A stretch of 64,000 nt of DNA. It comes from Angelakisella massiliensis (lineage in GTDB: Bacteria > Bacillota > Clostridia > Oscillospirales > Ruminococcaceae). Positions 1 through 8,186 of this stretch are shown one piece after another. Where the stretch lies: assembly GCF_900104675.1 (NCBI RefSeq), contig NZ_LT629944.1, positions 890,199 through 954,198 on the forward strand, written 5' to 3'. Under the pieces are notes generated by a model, which was not told the DNA's origin, did not search any database, and saw only the letters and a program-made list of their open reading frames with translations. The position numbers were made by a program, and so were the translations under genes. Every line of letters starts with the position of its first letter. Position 1 is the first letter of the stretch.

Positions 1-1
1 G

Positions 2-379
2 GGCATGGGCTTTGCCATCCCCATCAACGATGCCATGCCCATCATCACCGATATCATCACCAATGGAAAAGTCACCGGCCGGGCCATGCTGGGCATTACC
101 GCCCAACAGGTACAGCTGGAGGAGGCTCAATATTACGGCACACCTCTGGGGCTGCGGATCTATTCCTTCGTGGAAGGGGCCGATATCCAGGCCAAGGGAG
201 CAAAAGAAGGGGACATCATCACCCACATTGAGGGCAAACCCGTTTACTCTTTCAATGAAAGCGCCGAGATCCTTCAGGATTACGCGCCGGGAGATACTGT
301 CACCATCACCATCTACCGTTTGGATAACCGGAGCAAGAGCAGCACCTTTGATCTGGACATTGTCCTGATGGGCTCCTGA
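2..379 (+). CDS. HtrA/DegP-like serine protease, C-terminal PDZ part (truncated by window start)
   Basis: The reading frame is open from the window edge and ends at TGA 377-379, so only the last ~125 residues are present. The first residues (GMGFAIPIN) are the strand that closes the trypsin-like domain of HtrA proteases. They are followed by a PDZ domain (about residues 25-120) with the carboxylate-binding GRAMLGI loop and the conserved segment AKEGDIITHIEGKPV. HtrA proteins are envelope proteases that degrade misfolded exported proteins. The catalytic triad lies outside the window, so activity cannot be judged. No gene follows on this strand; a structured intergenic repeat begins about 50 nt downstream. 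Confidence 0.85.
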   Translation, partial: GMGFAIPINDAMPIITDIITNGKVTGRAMLGITAQQVQLEEAQYYGTPLGLRIYSFVEGADIQAKGAKEGDIITHIEGKPVYSFNESAEILQDYAPGDTVTITIYRLDNRSKSSTFDLDIVLMGS

Positions 380-425
380 CGGACAAAAAGTTTACCTCTG
401 CAACTGAAAAATCATCTGCTCAAAA

Positions 426-677
426 GGCGGCGGGGACCAGTCCCCGCCGTTCAAGCGTGTCGAAAAAGTTCGACACGCTTCCAGGGGGGTATCCAATACC
501 CCCTGGATACGCCGCAGGTTCCTGACGAAACCAGCGGCGATACCCCCGGTTTCGCGCCCCGGTGGGCGCGGGTCGTGGTATAAAAATCAGGCACATGTCC
601 TGATTTTTATGGTTTTGAATTTTTTCTTGGAAACAGATTTTTCTACAGTCTGAGGCGGCGGGGACCAGTCCCCGCCG
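426..677 (+). repeat. Multi-hairpin intergenic repeat, copy A, with flanking 24-nt palindromic repeats
   Basis: The core spans 454-610 and contains five successive inverted repeats: I 454-479 (agcgtgtcgaa/ttcgacacgct), II 481-506 (ccagggg...cccctgg), III around 511-538 (gccgc.ggtt/aacc.gcggc), IV around 553-568 (gcgccc/gggcgc) and V 580-610 (ataaaaatcagg/cctgatttttat). It is flanked at 426-449 and 654-677 by two identical 24-nt blocks, themselves palindromic (ggcgggga/tccccgcc). Related copies lie at 4138-4300 and 14361-14815. It sits between convergent genes. It could be a REP/MITE-like element or a structured RNA; no open frame is conserved across it. Confidence 0.8.
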
Positions 678-762
678 CCTGTTTGCTTTTGATGGATTTT
701 AATCGCATTGGGGCTGAAAAAAACGCCTTTTCTCCCAGCGCTGCTCCCCCATTCAAAAACAC

Positions 763-1677
763 TTATCCTTCCATCTCTCCCCGTCCTCCCAGCACTTCAA
801 AAAACACCTCCCGGAGGGCACGGGTGGCCCTGGAGCGGAATCCATCGGCATACATCAGCGCCAGCTCCAGAAACTCTCCCTCCGGGCCAATGGACAGATA
901 AAGCGCATGGGGATTTCCCGCCCTGCAGGAGCGATAGGTGAAAGCCAGCCCCAGCCCCTGACAAGCCATGGCGGCGGCAAAGGGAGCGGTGATATTATCG
1001 TTGTGCACGGTGGGGGAAATGCCCGCTTTCTGAATAATATCCCTCCCACGATGTCCCAGAATCGTGTCCCGGTCACTGAGGATAAACTCAAATTCTCCCA
1101 GATCACGGGGGTCCACATAGCTGCGTCCTTTTTCAATGCGGGCTTTGGACAGCACCGGATGATCCGGCGCGGCAATGATGCAGATCTCATCCCGCATCAG
1201 CAGCTCCGGCTGAGAGGACAGGCGGGTCAGCGGCAGCGCGATCAGTCCGATGTCCACTTCACCTGCCTGCAGCATCTGCTCCAGCGCCATGCTGTTGGCC
1301 TCATGGATGTTGACAGTGACGCCGGGATAACGCCGGGAAAAAACATGAAGCACCGGCGGCAGCAAATAGGTTCCCCGGAAGGTACTGGCCCCCAGCTCCA
1401 CCGTCCCTGCCTGCAGCTGCTGGATGTCGGAGATTTGCTGCTGCATCCGCTTGTATTCCAGCAGCATGGGGCCCGCTGTTTCCAGAAACACCCGGCCTGC
1501 GTCGGTAGGCCGTACACCGGTGGAGGAGCGGACAAACAACCGGGCGCCCAACTCCGCTTCATATTGGGTGAGAAATTCGCTGAGGCTGGACTGCGCCATA
1601 AACAGCCGTTCCGCGGCCCTGGAAATACTTCCTTCCTCCGCAATGGCCTTGATATAAAGCAGTTCTTTGAGGTACAC
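763..1677 (-). CDS. LysR-family transcriptional regulator
   Basis: 304 residues, the usual LysR length. The N-terminal winged helix (residues 1-60, with EGSISRAAERLFMAQSSLSEFLTQYEAELG) is typical of the family. A periplasmic-binding-fold effector domain covers about 90-290. The gene is transcribed away from the DUF6282/MatC-like pair at 1849-4093 across a 170-nt gap containing dyads, so it most likely controls those genes in response to a small organic acid (inferred from the LysR pattern and the carrier type). The start ATG at 1677 is preceded by an AAAGGAG site. Confidence 0.9.
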   Translation of the reverse strand: MYLKELLYIKAIAEEGSISRAAERLFMAQSSLSEFLTQYEAELGARLFVRSSTGVRPTDAGRVFLETAGPMLLEYKRMQQQISDIQQLQAGTVELGASTFRGTYLLPPVLHVFSRRYPGVTVNIHEANSMALEQMLQAGEVDIGLIALPLTRLSSQPELLMRDEICIIAAPDHPVLSKARIEKGRSYVDPRDLGEFEFILSDRDTILGHRGRDIIQKAGISPTVHNDNITAPFAAAMACQGLGLAFTYRSCRAGNPHALYLSIGPEGEFLELALMYADGFRSRATRALREVFFEVLGGRGEMEG

Positions 1678-1696
1678 AGTTTGGCTCCTTTCTGCT

Positions 1697-1762
1697 ATCG
1701 GTTTTACCGATGACTAAAATCGTGATTATTTGTTTCGCCGATGTTTTATTCAGTATATACTG
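1697..1762. promoter_or_regulatory. Divergent regulatory region with dyads
   Basis: Between the LysR gene and the DUF6282 gene lie two dyads: atcggttttaccgat (1697-1711, 6-bp arms) and cagtatatactg (1751-1762, a perfect palindrome). LysR regulators bind such interrupted palindromes in the shared intergenic space. Which dyad is the operator cannot be told from sequence alone. Confidence 0.5.
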
Positions 1763-1848
1763 GTACCAGACCAAAATCAACGGAAGATTTTGAAAATAAC
1801 TGGTTATTTTTGATATTTCTGACTTTTCTGTTACAAGAGGAGGCTGCA

Positions 1849-2712
1849 ATGGGAAAGGTATCTTTACAAGGCGTCATTGATATGCACGTTCACAGCAATC
1901 CCGATATCCGTCATCGGGCCTACGACGACTTCCAGCTGATGGAGGCGGGCATCCGGGTGGGCGCCAGAGCCATTGTCATCAAGACCCATCAGGGGGTGAC
2001 CATGGACCGGGCTTACCTGTGCAACCAGCACAACAAGATTGTCCATGGCGGCAGCAATGATTTCACCATGTTCGGCAGCATCACCCTCAACCGGGTGGTG
2101 GGCGGCATCAATCCCGCCGCGGTGGAATCCGCCCTCAAGCTGGGAGCCAAAGTGGTGTGGCTGCCCACTCAGTCCGCAGTCAACCATCGCCTGAAGAACA
2201 ATGCCAGCCTGGATGGAGCCGTGGAGGTGACCCGGGATGGCAAGGTGCTGCCGGAAGTGCGGGATGTATTCCAGCTGATCAAGGACTATGATGTTGTGCT
2301 GGGCACCGCCCACATCTCCCCGGAGGAGTGCTTCATTGTGGTGGAAGAGGCCCGGAAGATGGGTCTTGAAAAGATCGTCGTCACACATCCCGAGTGGTGG
2401 ATCGTGGGAATGACTCTGGAAGATCAGATCCGCATCACCAAGGACTACAACGTGTACCTGGAGCGGTGCTTTGCCCAGCCCATGGGCGGCGGCAAATATA
2501 AGAGCAACCTTCCCTCCAACCTGGAGACCATTCAGGCTGTGGGCTATAAAAATGTCATGATCAGCACCGACGGCGGCCAGGTGGAAAACCCCAACTGGGA
2601 AATCGCCCTGGGCCAATATCTGGACTATCTGGCAGACAACGGCATCCCCGAGGAGCAGATCCATTACATGACCCATACCATTCAGCGGCGGCTGCTGAAT
2701 CTGGAGGACTGA
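1849..2712 (+). CDS. DUF6282 family protein, amidohydrolase-like
   Basis: 287 residues from the ATG at 1849, chosen over upstream in-frame starts because AAGAGGAGG stands seven bases before it. The protein opens with DMHVHSNPD (His13, His15), an HxH metal motif of the amidohydrolase/TIM-barrel type. Further conserved His/Asp positions are THQG, AHISPEE, THPEWW and STDGGQ, consistent with a mono- or binuclear metal hydrolase. The family has no firmly assigned substrate. It is followed after 79 nt by a MatC-like carrier and preceded by a divergent LysR gene, which suggests uptake and hydrolysis of one carboxylate or amide compound. Confidence 0.8.
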   Translation: MGKVSLQGVIDMHVHSNPDIRHRAYDDFQLMEAGIRVGARAIVIKTHQGVTMDRAYLCNQHNKIVHGGSNDFTMFGSITLNRVVGGINPAAVESALKLGAKVVWLPTQSAVNHRLKNNASLDGAVEVTRDGKVLPEVRDVFQLIKDYDVVLGTAHISPEECFIVVEEARKMGLEKIVVTHPEWWIVGMTLEDQIRITKDYNVYLERCFAQPMGGGKYKSNLPSNLETIQAVGYKNVMISTDGGQVENPNWEIALGQYLDYLADNGIPEEQIHYMTHTIQRRLLNLED

Positions 2713-2791
2713 AGTTCTTCCAGCCACGCCATCCATCAGATCATCTGATCAAATTCTGTGATTATTGCTGACAAGAGGAGGATGTATTCCT

Positions 2792-4093
2792 ATGTTGAGC
2801 GCGCTGATCGTAGCCGCCATCGCCGTGTCGGTGGCCATCGGCTACAAGACCAAATACAACACCGGATTCTTCGCCATCGTTTTTGCCTATCTTATCGGAT
2901 GTTTCGGACTGGGGATGTCCACCAAGAGCGTTATTGCCGGGTGGCCCATCAGCACCATGTTCGTCATCATGTCCGTTTCCCTGTTCTATAACTTCGCTCT
3001 GGTCAACGGCACCCTGGAAAAAACCGCCCGCAGCCTGCTTTATGCCTGCCGCCGTTTTCCCGGTCTGCTGCCCTTCGCCCTCTATCTGGCCAGCGCGGGC
3101 ATTGCTGCCCTGGGCGCCGGATTCTTCACGGTACTGGCCTTTATGGCGCCTGTGACCCTGCTCATCTGTGAAGAGGCCCGGATGGATAAACTGGTGGGCG
3201 CTGTGGCCGTCAACTGCGGCGCTCTGTCCGGAGCCAACTTCATGACCAGCGGCAGCGGCATCATCTTCCGCGGCCTGATGGAAGAAGCCGGCCTGGACAC
3301 CGCTGTTTCTTTCAGCAACTCCGCCGTCATCTTTGTGGCAAGCGTGATCTTCTCCCTGCTGCTCATCGCCGGTTTCCGCTACATCCCCAAAACCAACCGG
3401 AATATCGGCGCCGGCGTCAGCTTTGAAAAGCCCGAGCCCTTCACCCCCCAGCAGAAAACCACCCTCAACCTGATGATCGCCATGATCATCGTGGTCCTCA
3501 TCTTCCCTGTGCTGCATATCATTCTCCCTGATGTGGAACTGATTTCCTTTATCAACAGCAAGATGGATGTAGGCCTGGTGGCCATTGTATTCTCCGTCAT
3601 CGCCCTGTTCCTCAAGCTGGCCCCCCAGAAGCAGGTGGTGGACAAAATTCCGTGGAATACCATTCTGATGATCTGCGGCGTAGGTATGCTCATCAATGTG
3701 GCCATTGAGGCGGGCACCATCGATCTGCTGGCTTCCTGGGCCGGTTCCAGCCTCCCCGCATGGCTGATCCCCATCGCTTTCAGCATTGTGGGCGCTATCA
3801 TGAGCTTCTTCTCCAGCACCCTGGGCGTGGTGTGCCCCGCTCTGTTCCCTCTGGTCCCCGCTTTGGCGGAGGCCGCCGGTCTCAACCCTCTGGTACTGTT
3901 TGCCTGCATCGTCATCGGCGCTCAGAGCTCCGCCATCTCTCCCTTCTCTTCCGGCGGCAGCCTGATCCTGGGTTCCTGTACCTCTGAGGAGGAGCGCAAC
4001 ACCATGTTCCCCCGTCTGCTCTTTATCGCCGTACCCGCCAGCGTCCTCAGCGCCACTGCTTTCAATACCATACTGTCTCTGATTCTCCGTTAA
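2792..4093 (+). CDS. MatC-like dicarboxylate carrier, SLC13/ion-transporter superfamily
   Basis: 433 residues beginning at ATG 2792, with GAGGAGGA upstream. About eleven to twelve hydrophobic segments are visible, split into two halves by a polar loop near residues 205-225 (KTNRNIGAGVSFEKPEPF). Each half carries a Ser/Gly-rich re-entrant stretch: LSGANFMTSGSG in the first and AQSSAISPFSSGG in the second. These are typical of ion-transporter-superfamily dicarboxylate carriers, and the N-terminal region resembles the MatC family (malonate/dicarboxylate). It shares its direction with the DUF6282 gene and probably its transcript. The substrate is inferred only as a small organic anion. Confidence 0.8.
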   Translation: MLSALIVAAIAVSVAIGYKTKYNTGFFAIVFAYLIGCFGLGMSTKSVIAGWPISTMFVIMSVSLFYNFALVNGTLEKTARSLLYACRRFPGLLPFALYLASAGIAALGAGFFTVLAFMAPVTLLICEEARMDKLVGAVAVNCGALSGANFMTSGSGIIFRGLMEEAGLDTAVSFSNSAVIFVASVIFSLLLIAGFRYIPKTNRNIGAGVSFEKPEPFTPQQKTTLNLMIAMIIVVLIFPVLHIILPDVELISFINSKMDVGLVAIVFSVIALFLKLAPQKQVVDKIPWNTILMICGVGMLINVAIEAGTIDLLASWAGSSLPAWLIPIAFSIVGAIMSFFSSTLGVVCPALFPLVPALAEAAGLNPLVLFACIVIGAQSSAISPFSSGGSLILGSCTSEEERNTMFPRLLFIAVPASVLSATAFNTILSLILR

Positions 4094-4137
4094 TCTTCTC
4101 TCCTCATATATGTCCTTTCCATTACGAAAGGCGAACT

Positions 4138-4300
4138 GCAAGCCCCGGAAGTTTCCTTCCGGGGCTTGCGCTTCCAGGGGGACCCTGTCCCCCTGGATAC
4201 GCCGCTGGTTCCTGCCGAAACCACCGGCGATACCCCCGGTTTCGCGCCCCAGTGGGCGCGGGTCGTGGTATAAAACGCAGGCGCATGTCCTGCGTTTTAT
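4138..4300 (+). repeat. Multi-hairpin intergenic repeat, copy B
   Basis: Hairpin I is replaced here by a perfect 14-bp stem (gcaagccccggaag / cttccggggcttgc, 4138-4169) that may end the MatC transcript. Hairpins II (4174-4196), III, IV and V (4270-4300) follow in the same order as in copy A. Hairpin V reads aaaacgcagg/cctgcgtttt instead of aaaaatcagg/cctgattttt, so two base pairs have changed on both sides and pairing is kept. The stretch from 4301 to 4557 shows no gene. Confidence 0.8.
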
Positions 4301-4557
4301 GGTTTTAAATTTTGTTTATCCCCTAAAATAGGCTTCAGTCCCTTCCCTATCAAAGGAGTTTCCATATTTCTGGGCGACTTTCTCCCCAATGCCGTACAGA
4401 GGCTTTTTGCCCACCCCAGACTGCCCCTCCTCCACTACGGGAAAACTGTTCCCACAGAAAGCGTCCATCCCCACTTCCGCCTTTGCCCGGACGGATTTGA
4501 TACGGGTGTGAATATTTTATGAAATATCTCCCAGCGATAGATTTCCCGCCGTTTTTT

Positions 4558-4566
4558 TGCTATAAT
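4558..4566 (+). promoter_or_regulatory. Extended -10 promoter (TGC-TATAAT)
   Basis: TGCTATAAT is an extended -10 hexamer 130 nt upstream of the first SGNH gene. No good -35 box is seen at 17 nt, which is tolerated in extended -10 promoters. Confidence 0.5.
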
Positions 4567-4694
4567 AGTTCTGCTTGACAGCTATACCTGCCGGACTTGT
4601 TTTTGATCCGGCTCAAATATGTTTCCGGTCCGTTCCGGTCCGGATTTTTTATTCCGGAACAGTTCCGGCAATTTTAACACAGGTGATAAACGGC

Positions 4695-5591
4695 ATGAAC
4701 AATCGCAGTCAAAAGCCCCGGGGATACCGGGGACATAAAAAAAGAGGGTCCGACCTTCTTCCGGTGCTGACACTGACTTTGGCGGTGGCCATTCTGTCCG
4801 CTCTTGTGGCGGGAGTGTGGCAGTTGGCAGACCCGGTGGATTACATTCCCCCTGAGCCTAAAACCGTTTCTTCCTCCTCCGACACCTCGGGGGAAAGCTC
4901 TTCCCAGGATCCGGCCTCCCAGGAGGCTTCCTCTCAGGAGCAGAGCTCTGAAGAAAGCAGTACCGCCGATAACGGCAGCAGCACCCTGGTGGGGGAGGGA
5001 GAGTGGACCGCCTCCTCCTACTTTGATGACGCTCTGTTTGTGGGAGACTCCATTACAGAGGGCATCAAACTCTACGATGTGATGAGCAACGCCACTGTTT
5101 TGTCCTATACCGGCATCAATCTGGACAGCATCTTCACCCGGGAAGTCATCCCCATGGAGGATGGGTCCAAAAAAACCATTATTGATGCCTCCGCTGATTA
5201 CGATCCAGGCAAAATCTACATCCTCATGGGCGTCAACAGCATCCAGATGGCAAAAGAGGACTTTATCAGCGCTTATGGACGGTTGGTGGACACGCTCCGT
5301 CAGCAGCATCCGGACGCCATCGTGTATGTCCAGTCTATTCTGCCGGTGACTGCCGACTATGAAAAACGGGCTGACGCCGTTACGGACAATGCCACCATTG
5401 ATGAGTACAATGAAGCTCTGATGGCAATGGCGGAGGAGAAAGGGGTTTATTACCTCAACGTGGCGGAAATCTTCAAGGATGAGACCGGCGCTCTTTTCAG
5501 CGAGGCCAGCCCCACCGACGGCATCCATTTCGGCGCCACCTGGTATCGCAAATGGTTTGATTATCTCCGTACTCACGCGGTCAGCCAGTGA
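4695..5591 (+). CDS. SGNH/GDSL-type hydrolase, membrane-anchored, first paralogue
   Basis: 298 residues from ATG 4695 (AGGTGATAAACGGC upstream). There is a basic N-terminus, one membrane segment (about 21-43), a Ser/Glu/Gln-rich linker (57-97) and then an SGNH fold. Block I is FVGDSITEG (nucleophile Ser119), the mid block is LMGVNSI (Asn), and block V is DGIHF (Asp275, His278), giving a complete catalytic set. Such enzymes remove or move acyl groups on cell-wall glycans or exopolysaccharides; the substrate is unknown. It lies 36 nt upstream of a paralogue with nearly the same catalytic domain, in one likely operon with the DUF4358 lipoprotein. Confidence 0.85.
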   Translation: MNNRSQKPRGYRGHKKRGSDLLPVLTLTLAVAILSALVAGVWQLADPVDYIPPEPKTVSSSSDTSGESSSQDPASQEASSQEQSSEESSTADNGSSTLVGEGEWTASSYFDDALFVGDSITEGIKLYDVMSNATVLSYTGINLDSIFTREVIPMEDGSKKTIIDASADYDPGKIYILMGVNSIQMAKEDFISAYGRLVDTLRQQHPDAIVYVQSILPVTADYEKRADAVTDNATIDEYNEALMAMAEEKGVYYLNVAEIFKDETGALFSEASPTDGIHFGATWYRKWFDYLRTHAVSQ

Positions 5592-5627
5592 GTACACCGA
5601 CAGAATTGAAAGAAAAGAGTGATCTCT

Positions 5628-6605
5628 ATGGGGCCTGTTGGTCCTCGTTTGCTGGCAGTATGCCTGTGCCTGCTGCTGGCTGTGGGATGCGGCGGAGAAA
5701 GTGGGAAATCCCCTGCGTCTTCATCTGTTTCTTCCCCGGTTTCCAGTGCCTCCAGTCTGCCGGAGGAAAAATCGGCGGAGGAAAGCTCCGGCTCTTCAGA
5801 GCCTTCCTCCGGGGTCCAGTCCTCCTCCAGCCTGGCGGAAGACAGCTCTTCCTCCAGCGCTTCATCACCGGACGGCGGCTCTTCTTCCAGCACACAGCCG
5901 GAAACAGGGGACGAAAACAGCTCCGCTGCCCAAGGTGAAGGAGAAAATACCGATGCCTCCTCTTCCTCTTTGCCGGAAGAATCGGAGCCCCAGGAGGAGG
6001 AAGAAACCATCGACACCGCCTGGTTTGATGACGCCTTATTTGTGGGGGATTCCATTACCGAAGGCATCAAACTCTACGATATCATGAGCAACGCTGATGT
6101 GCTCTCCTATACCGGCATCAATCTCAACAACATCTTCACCAAAGAGGTCATTGACAAGGGGCTGGGAGACGGCTCCAAGGAGACCATTATCGATGCCTCC
6201 GCCAGATATGATCCCGGCAAGATTTATATCCTCATGGGTATCAACAGCATTCTGCTGTCTGAGGAGGATTTCATTTCCGCCTATGAGCGGCTGGTGGATA
6301 CCCTGCAGCAGCAGCATCCAGAGGCCACCATCTATGTCCAGTCCATCCTGCCGGTAACCGCCGCCTATGAGCAGTGGTCCCAGGCGGTCACCGACAACGC
6401 CACCATCGATCGCTATAACAAGGATCTCCGGGCAATGGCCATGAAAAAAGGAGTTTATTACCTTAATGTGGCGGAGGTATTCAAGGACGATACCGGAGCC
6501 CTTTATGATGAGGCCAGTCCTACCGACGGCATCCATTTTGGTCCCAGCTGGTACCGCAAATGGTTTGAATATCTGGACACTCACAAAGGGGTTGCCCAGC
6601 CATAG
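5628..6605 (+). CDS. SGNH/GDSL-type hydrolase lipoprotein, second paralogue
   Basis: 325 residues from ATG 5628, preferred over the GTG nine bases earlier because AAAGAG stands at better spacing. It has a lipoprotein signal with a lipobox (LAVGC, Cys21), a very Ser/Glu-rich linker (about 25-130) and the same SGNH domain as its upstream neighbour: LFVGDSITEGIKLYD, LMGINSI and TDGIHFGPSWYRKW. The two catalytic domains are clearly homologous along their whole length while the anchors differ (membrane helix versus lipid), so this is a tandem duplication with different tethering to the outer face of the membrane. Confidence 0.87.
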   Translation: MGPVGPRLLAVCLCLLLAVGCGGESGKSPASSSVSSPVSSASSLPEEKSAEESSGSSEPSSGVQSSSSLAEDSSSSSASSPDGGSSSSTQPETGDENSSAAQGEGENTDASSSSLPEESEPQEEEETIDTAWFDDALFVGDSITEGIKLYDIMSNADVLSYTGINLNNIFTKEVIDKGLGDGSKETIIDASARYDPGKIYILMGINSILLSEEDFISAYERLVDTLQQQHPEATIYVQSILPVTAAYEQWSQAVTDNATIDRYNKDLRAMAMKKGVYYLNVAEVFKDDTGALYDEASPTDGIHFGPSWYRKWFEYLDTHKGVAQP

Positions 6606-6737
6606 CGGCCCCTGTCCCCCCGGAAAAAGCAGAAGCATTCCTGGTTTACAGCAAGGAGGACCGGACTTTTCCCCGGAAATCCTGTAACTGATTTTCAGAA
6701 AAATCACAGACAAAAAATGAAAGGAAGATCATATCCT

Positions 6738-7229
6738 ATGAAACGGTATTCATTGATTTCTCTGGCGTTGGCGGCTCTGCTGCTGGTCACTCTGCTGGCC
6801 GGCTGCGGCGGTTCCTCTTCCTCCGATTCCAAGACCCTCACAGCCACTCCCGCAGAGCTGGCGGATCAGATGGTGGAGGCTCTGGCCCCCAAGCAGGAGC
6901 TGGTAGAGGCGGGAGAAAAGGTCATCAGCAACTACTATGCCATTGACAGCGAAGTGATCACCGGCTACAAGGTCTACATCAGTCCTGCTTTCCAGGCGGA
7001 GGAAATCGCTGTTTTCTCTGTTGCGGACGGACGGATGGATGACGCCAAGGCTATGGTGGCGAAACGGGTAGAGGATCTGAAAGCCAGCTTTGACGGATAT
7101 CTCCCCGACCAGCTGACCCAGCTGGAGGAGAATGCTCAGATTCTGGAAAACGGAAACTGCATCTGTCTGGTGACCGGCCAGGCGGAAGGCGCCCAGGCGG
7201 CAGCCAAAATCTTTACAGACGCCCAGTAA
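6738..7229 (+). CDS. DUF4358 domain lipoprotein
   Basis: 163 residues from ATG 6738 (AAAGGAAGA site; the ATG seven codons earlier lacks one). The signal peptide ends in LLAGCGG. The mature part contains the DUF4358 pattern: a short start helix (ADQMVEAL), a segment with EVITGYKVYISPAFQAEEIAVF, a helix with VAKRVEDLKASFDGYLPDQ and ENGNCICLVTG. DUF4358 proteins are exported Clostridia proteins often encoded near SGNH hydrolases and membrane-bound O-acyltransferases; no acyltransferase is visible here. A role as a partner of the two upstream SGNH enzymes is inferred from position only. Confidence 0.8.
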   Translation: MKRYSLISLALAALLLVTLLAGCGGSSSSDSKTLTATPAELADQMVEALAPKQELVEAGEKVISNYYAIDSEVITGYKVYISPAFQAEEIAVFSVADGRMDDAKAMVAKRVEDLKASFDGYLPDQLTQLEENAQILENGNCICLVTGQAEGAQAAAKIFTDAQ

Positions 7230-7266
7230 GCATTTACAGACAGAGTTTTGAGGAAGGGGAACAGCC

Positions 7267-7620
7267 ATGCTGACCGAATCTGTTGTTGTCGTCATCCTGA
7301 CCCTGGTGATCGCTTATCTGTACCTGCGCAGAGGACAGCGGGGCTATGCCCTGGCGGTGCTGCCGGTAGGGGTGCTGCCGCTGGTATATCTGATGGGATG
7401 TGTCCTTTGCGGCCACCTGGGGCCTCTGACACCTCTGACCGATCTTCAGTGGCAGGTACTGTTTCTGTTCCTGGGGCTGGCAGCGGGGGCCATCTGCGAA
7501 GGGGTGGTCAGCTACAACATCAAGCGGGCCAGCGCCCGCCGGGGATATATCATCCTCTGCGGCGGCTTCACCGCCCTGTTTGCCTTCGCCATTCTTCATG
7601 CCATTATTCCTGTGGTGTAA
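7267..7620 (+). CDS. Small integral membrane protein, function unknown
   Basis: 117 residues from ATG 7267 with AGGAAGGGG upstream, 37 nt behind the DUF4358 gene. Four hydrophobic stretches are seen (about 3-20, 28-50, 60-80 and 95-115), linked by short polar turns such as YLRRGQRGY and NIKRASARRGY. I do not recognise the family. Shared strand and close spacing suggest it belongs to the SGNH/DUF4358 operon, which ends at the hairpin at 7680. Confidence 0.65.
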   Translation: MLTESVVVVILTLVIAYLYLRRGQRGYALAVLPVGVLPLVYLMGCVLCGHLGPLTPLTDLQWQVLFLFLGLAAGAICEGVVSYNIKRASARRGYIILCGGFTALFAFAILHAIIPVV

Positions 7621-7679
7621 GCTGACGCTTTTTCTCTTTCTGCGGGGTGATTCACTTCCCCCGAAAAGTTCCAAAAAAC

Positions 7680-7714
7680 AACGCCGCTGCCTGCAATAGG
7701 GGCGGCGTTTCTGT
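7680..7714 (+). terminator. Terminator of the SGNH/DUF4358 operon
   Basis: Stem aacgccgc (7680-7687) / gcggcgtt (7702-7709) followed by tctgttt. Nothing coding is supported between here and 8115. Confidence 0.6.
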
Positions 7715-8115
7715 TTGTCCCAAAAAAGTTTACAGCACAGGCCCCATCCGCAGAATCTGTTTTCTTGGAAACCCACCGCCATAACAATAGCCATCCAGAG
7801 CGTTCCTGAAGCCAAAGAAACGTACCGTTTTCCCAGGAAATAAGGGGATGCAGGAAAAAGCGCAGCCATGATTTTTTAACGCAGCAGAGCCCATTCCCCG
7901 CAGAAAAAGAGGAAAATCTCATCGTTTCAGAAAGCCTCTGAGCAGCCAAACACGCTGTCTGCGGACATTTGAGGAAATATGTTTCAGGCGCTAAGTTTTT
8001 CCACTGTCCCCAGTTTGGGGAGGATTTCCCCGTCCCCTTGTGTGTGCAAAACCCGGGCAAAGGTACTGCCCTTTTTTGGGCAGGAATCAGGGCGTTTTTA
8101 CTCAAAACCCATGGA

Positions 8116-8164
8116 AAAAGAAAATCCCCGCCGGCTCCGTTCATCAGGAACAGAACCAGCGGGG
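8116..8164 (-). terminator. Terminator of the MATE gene
   Basis: On the minus strand ccccgctgg pairs with ccggcgggg (one G-U), followed by attttcttttt. It lies 23 nt beyond the MATE stop codon. Confidence 0.6.
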
Positions 8165-8186
8165 AAAAATTTTGTCAGCAGCAGTC

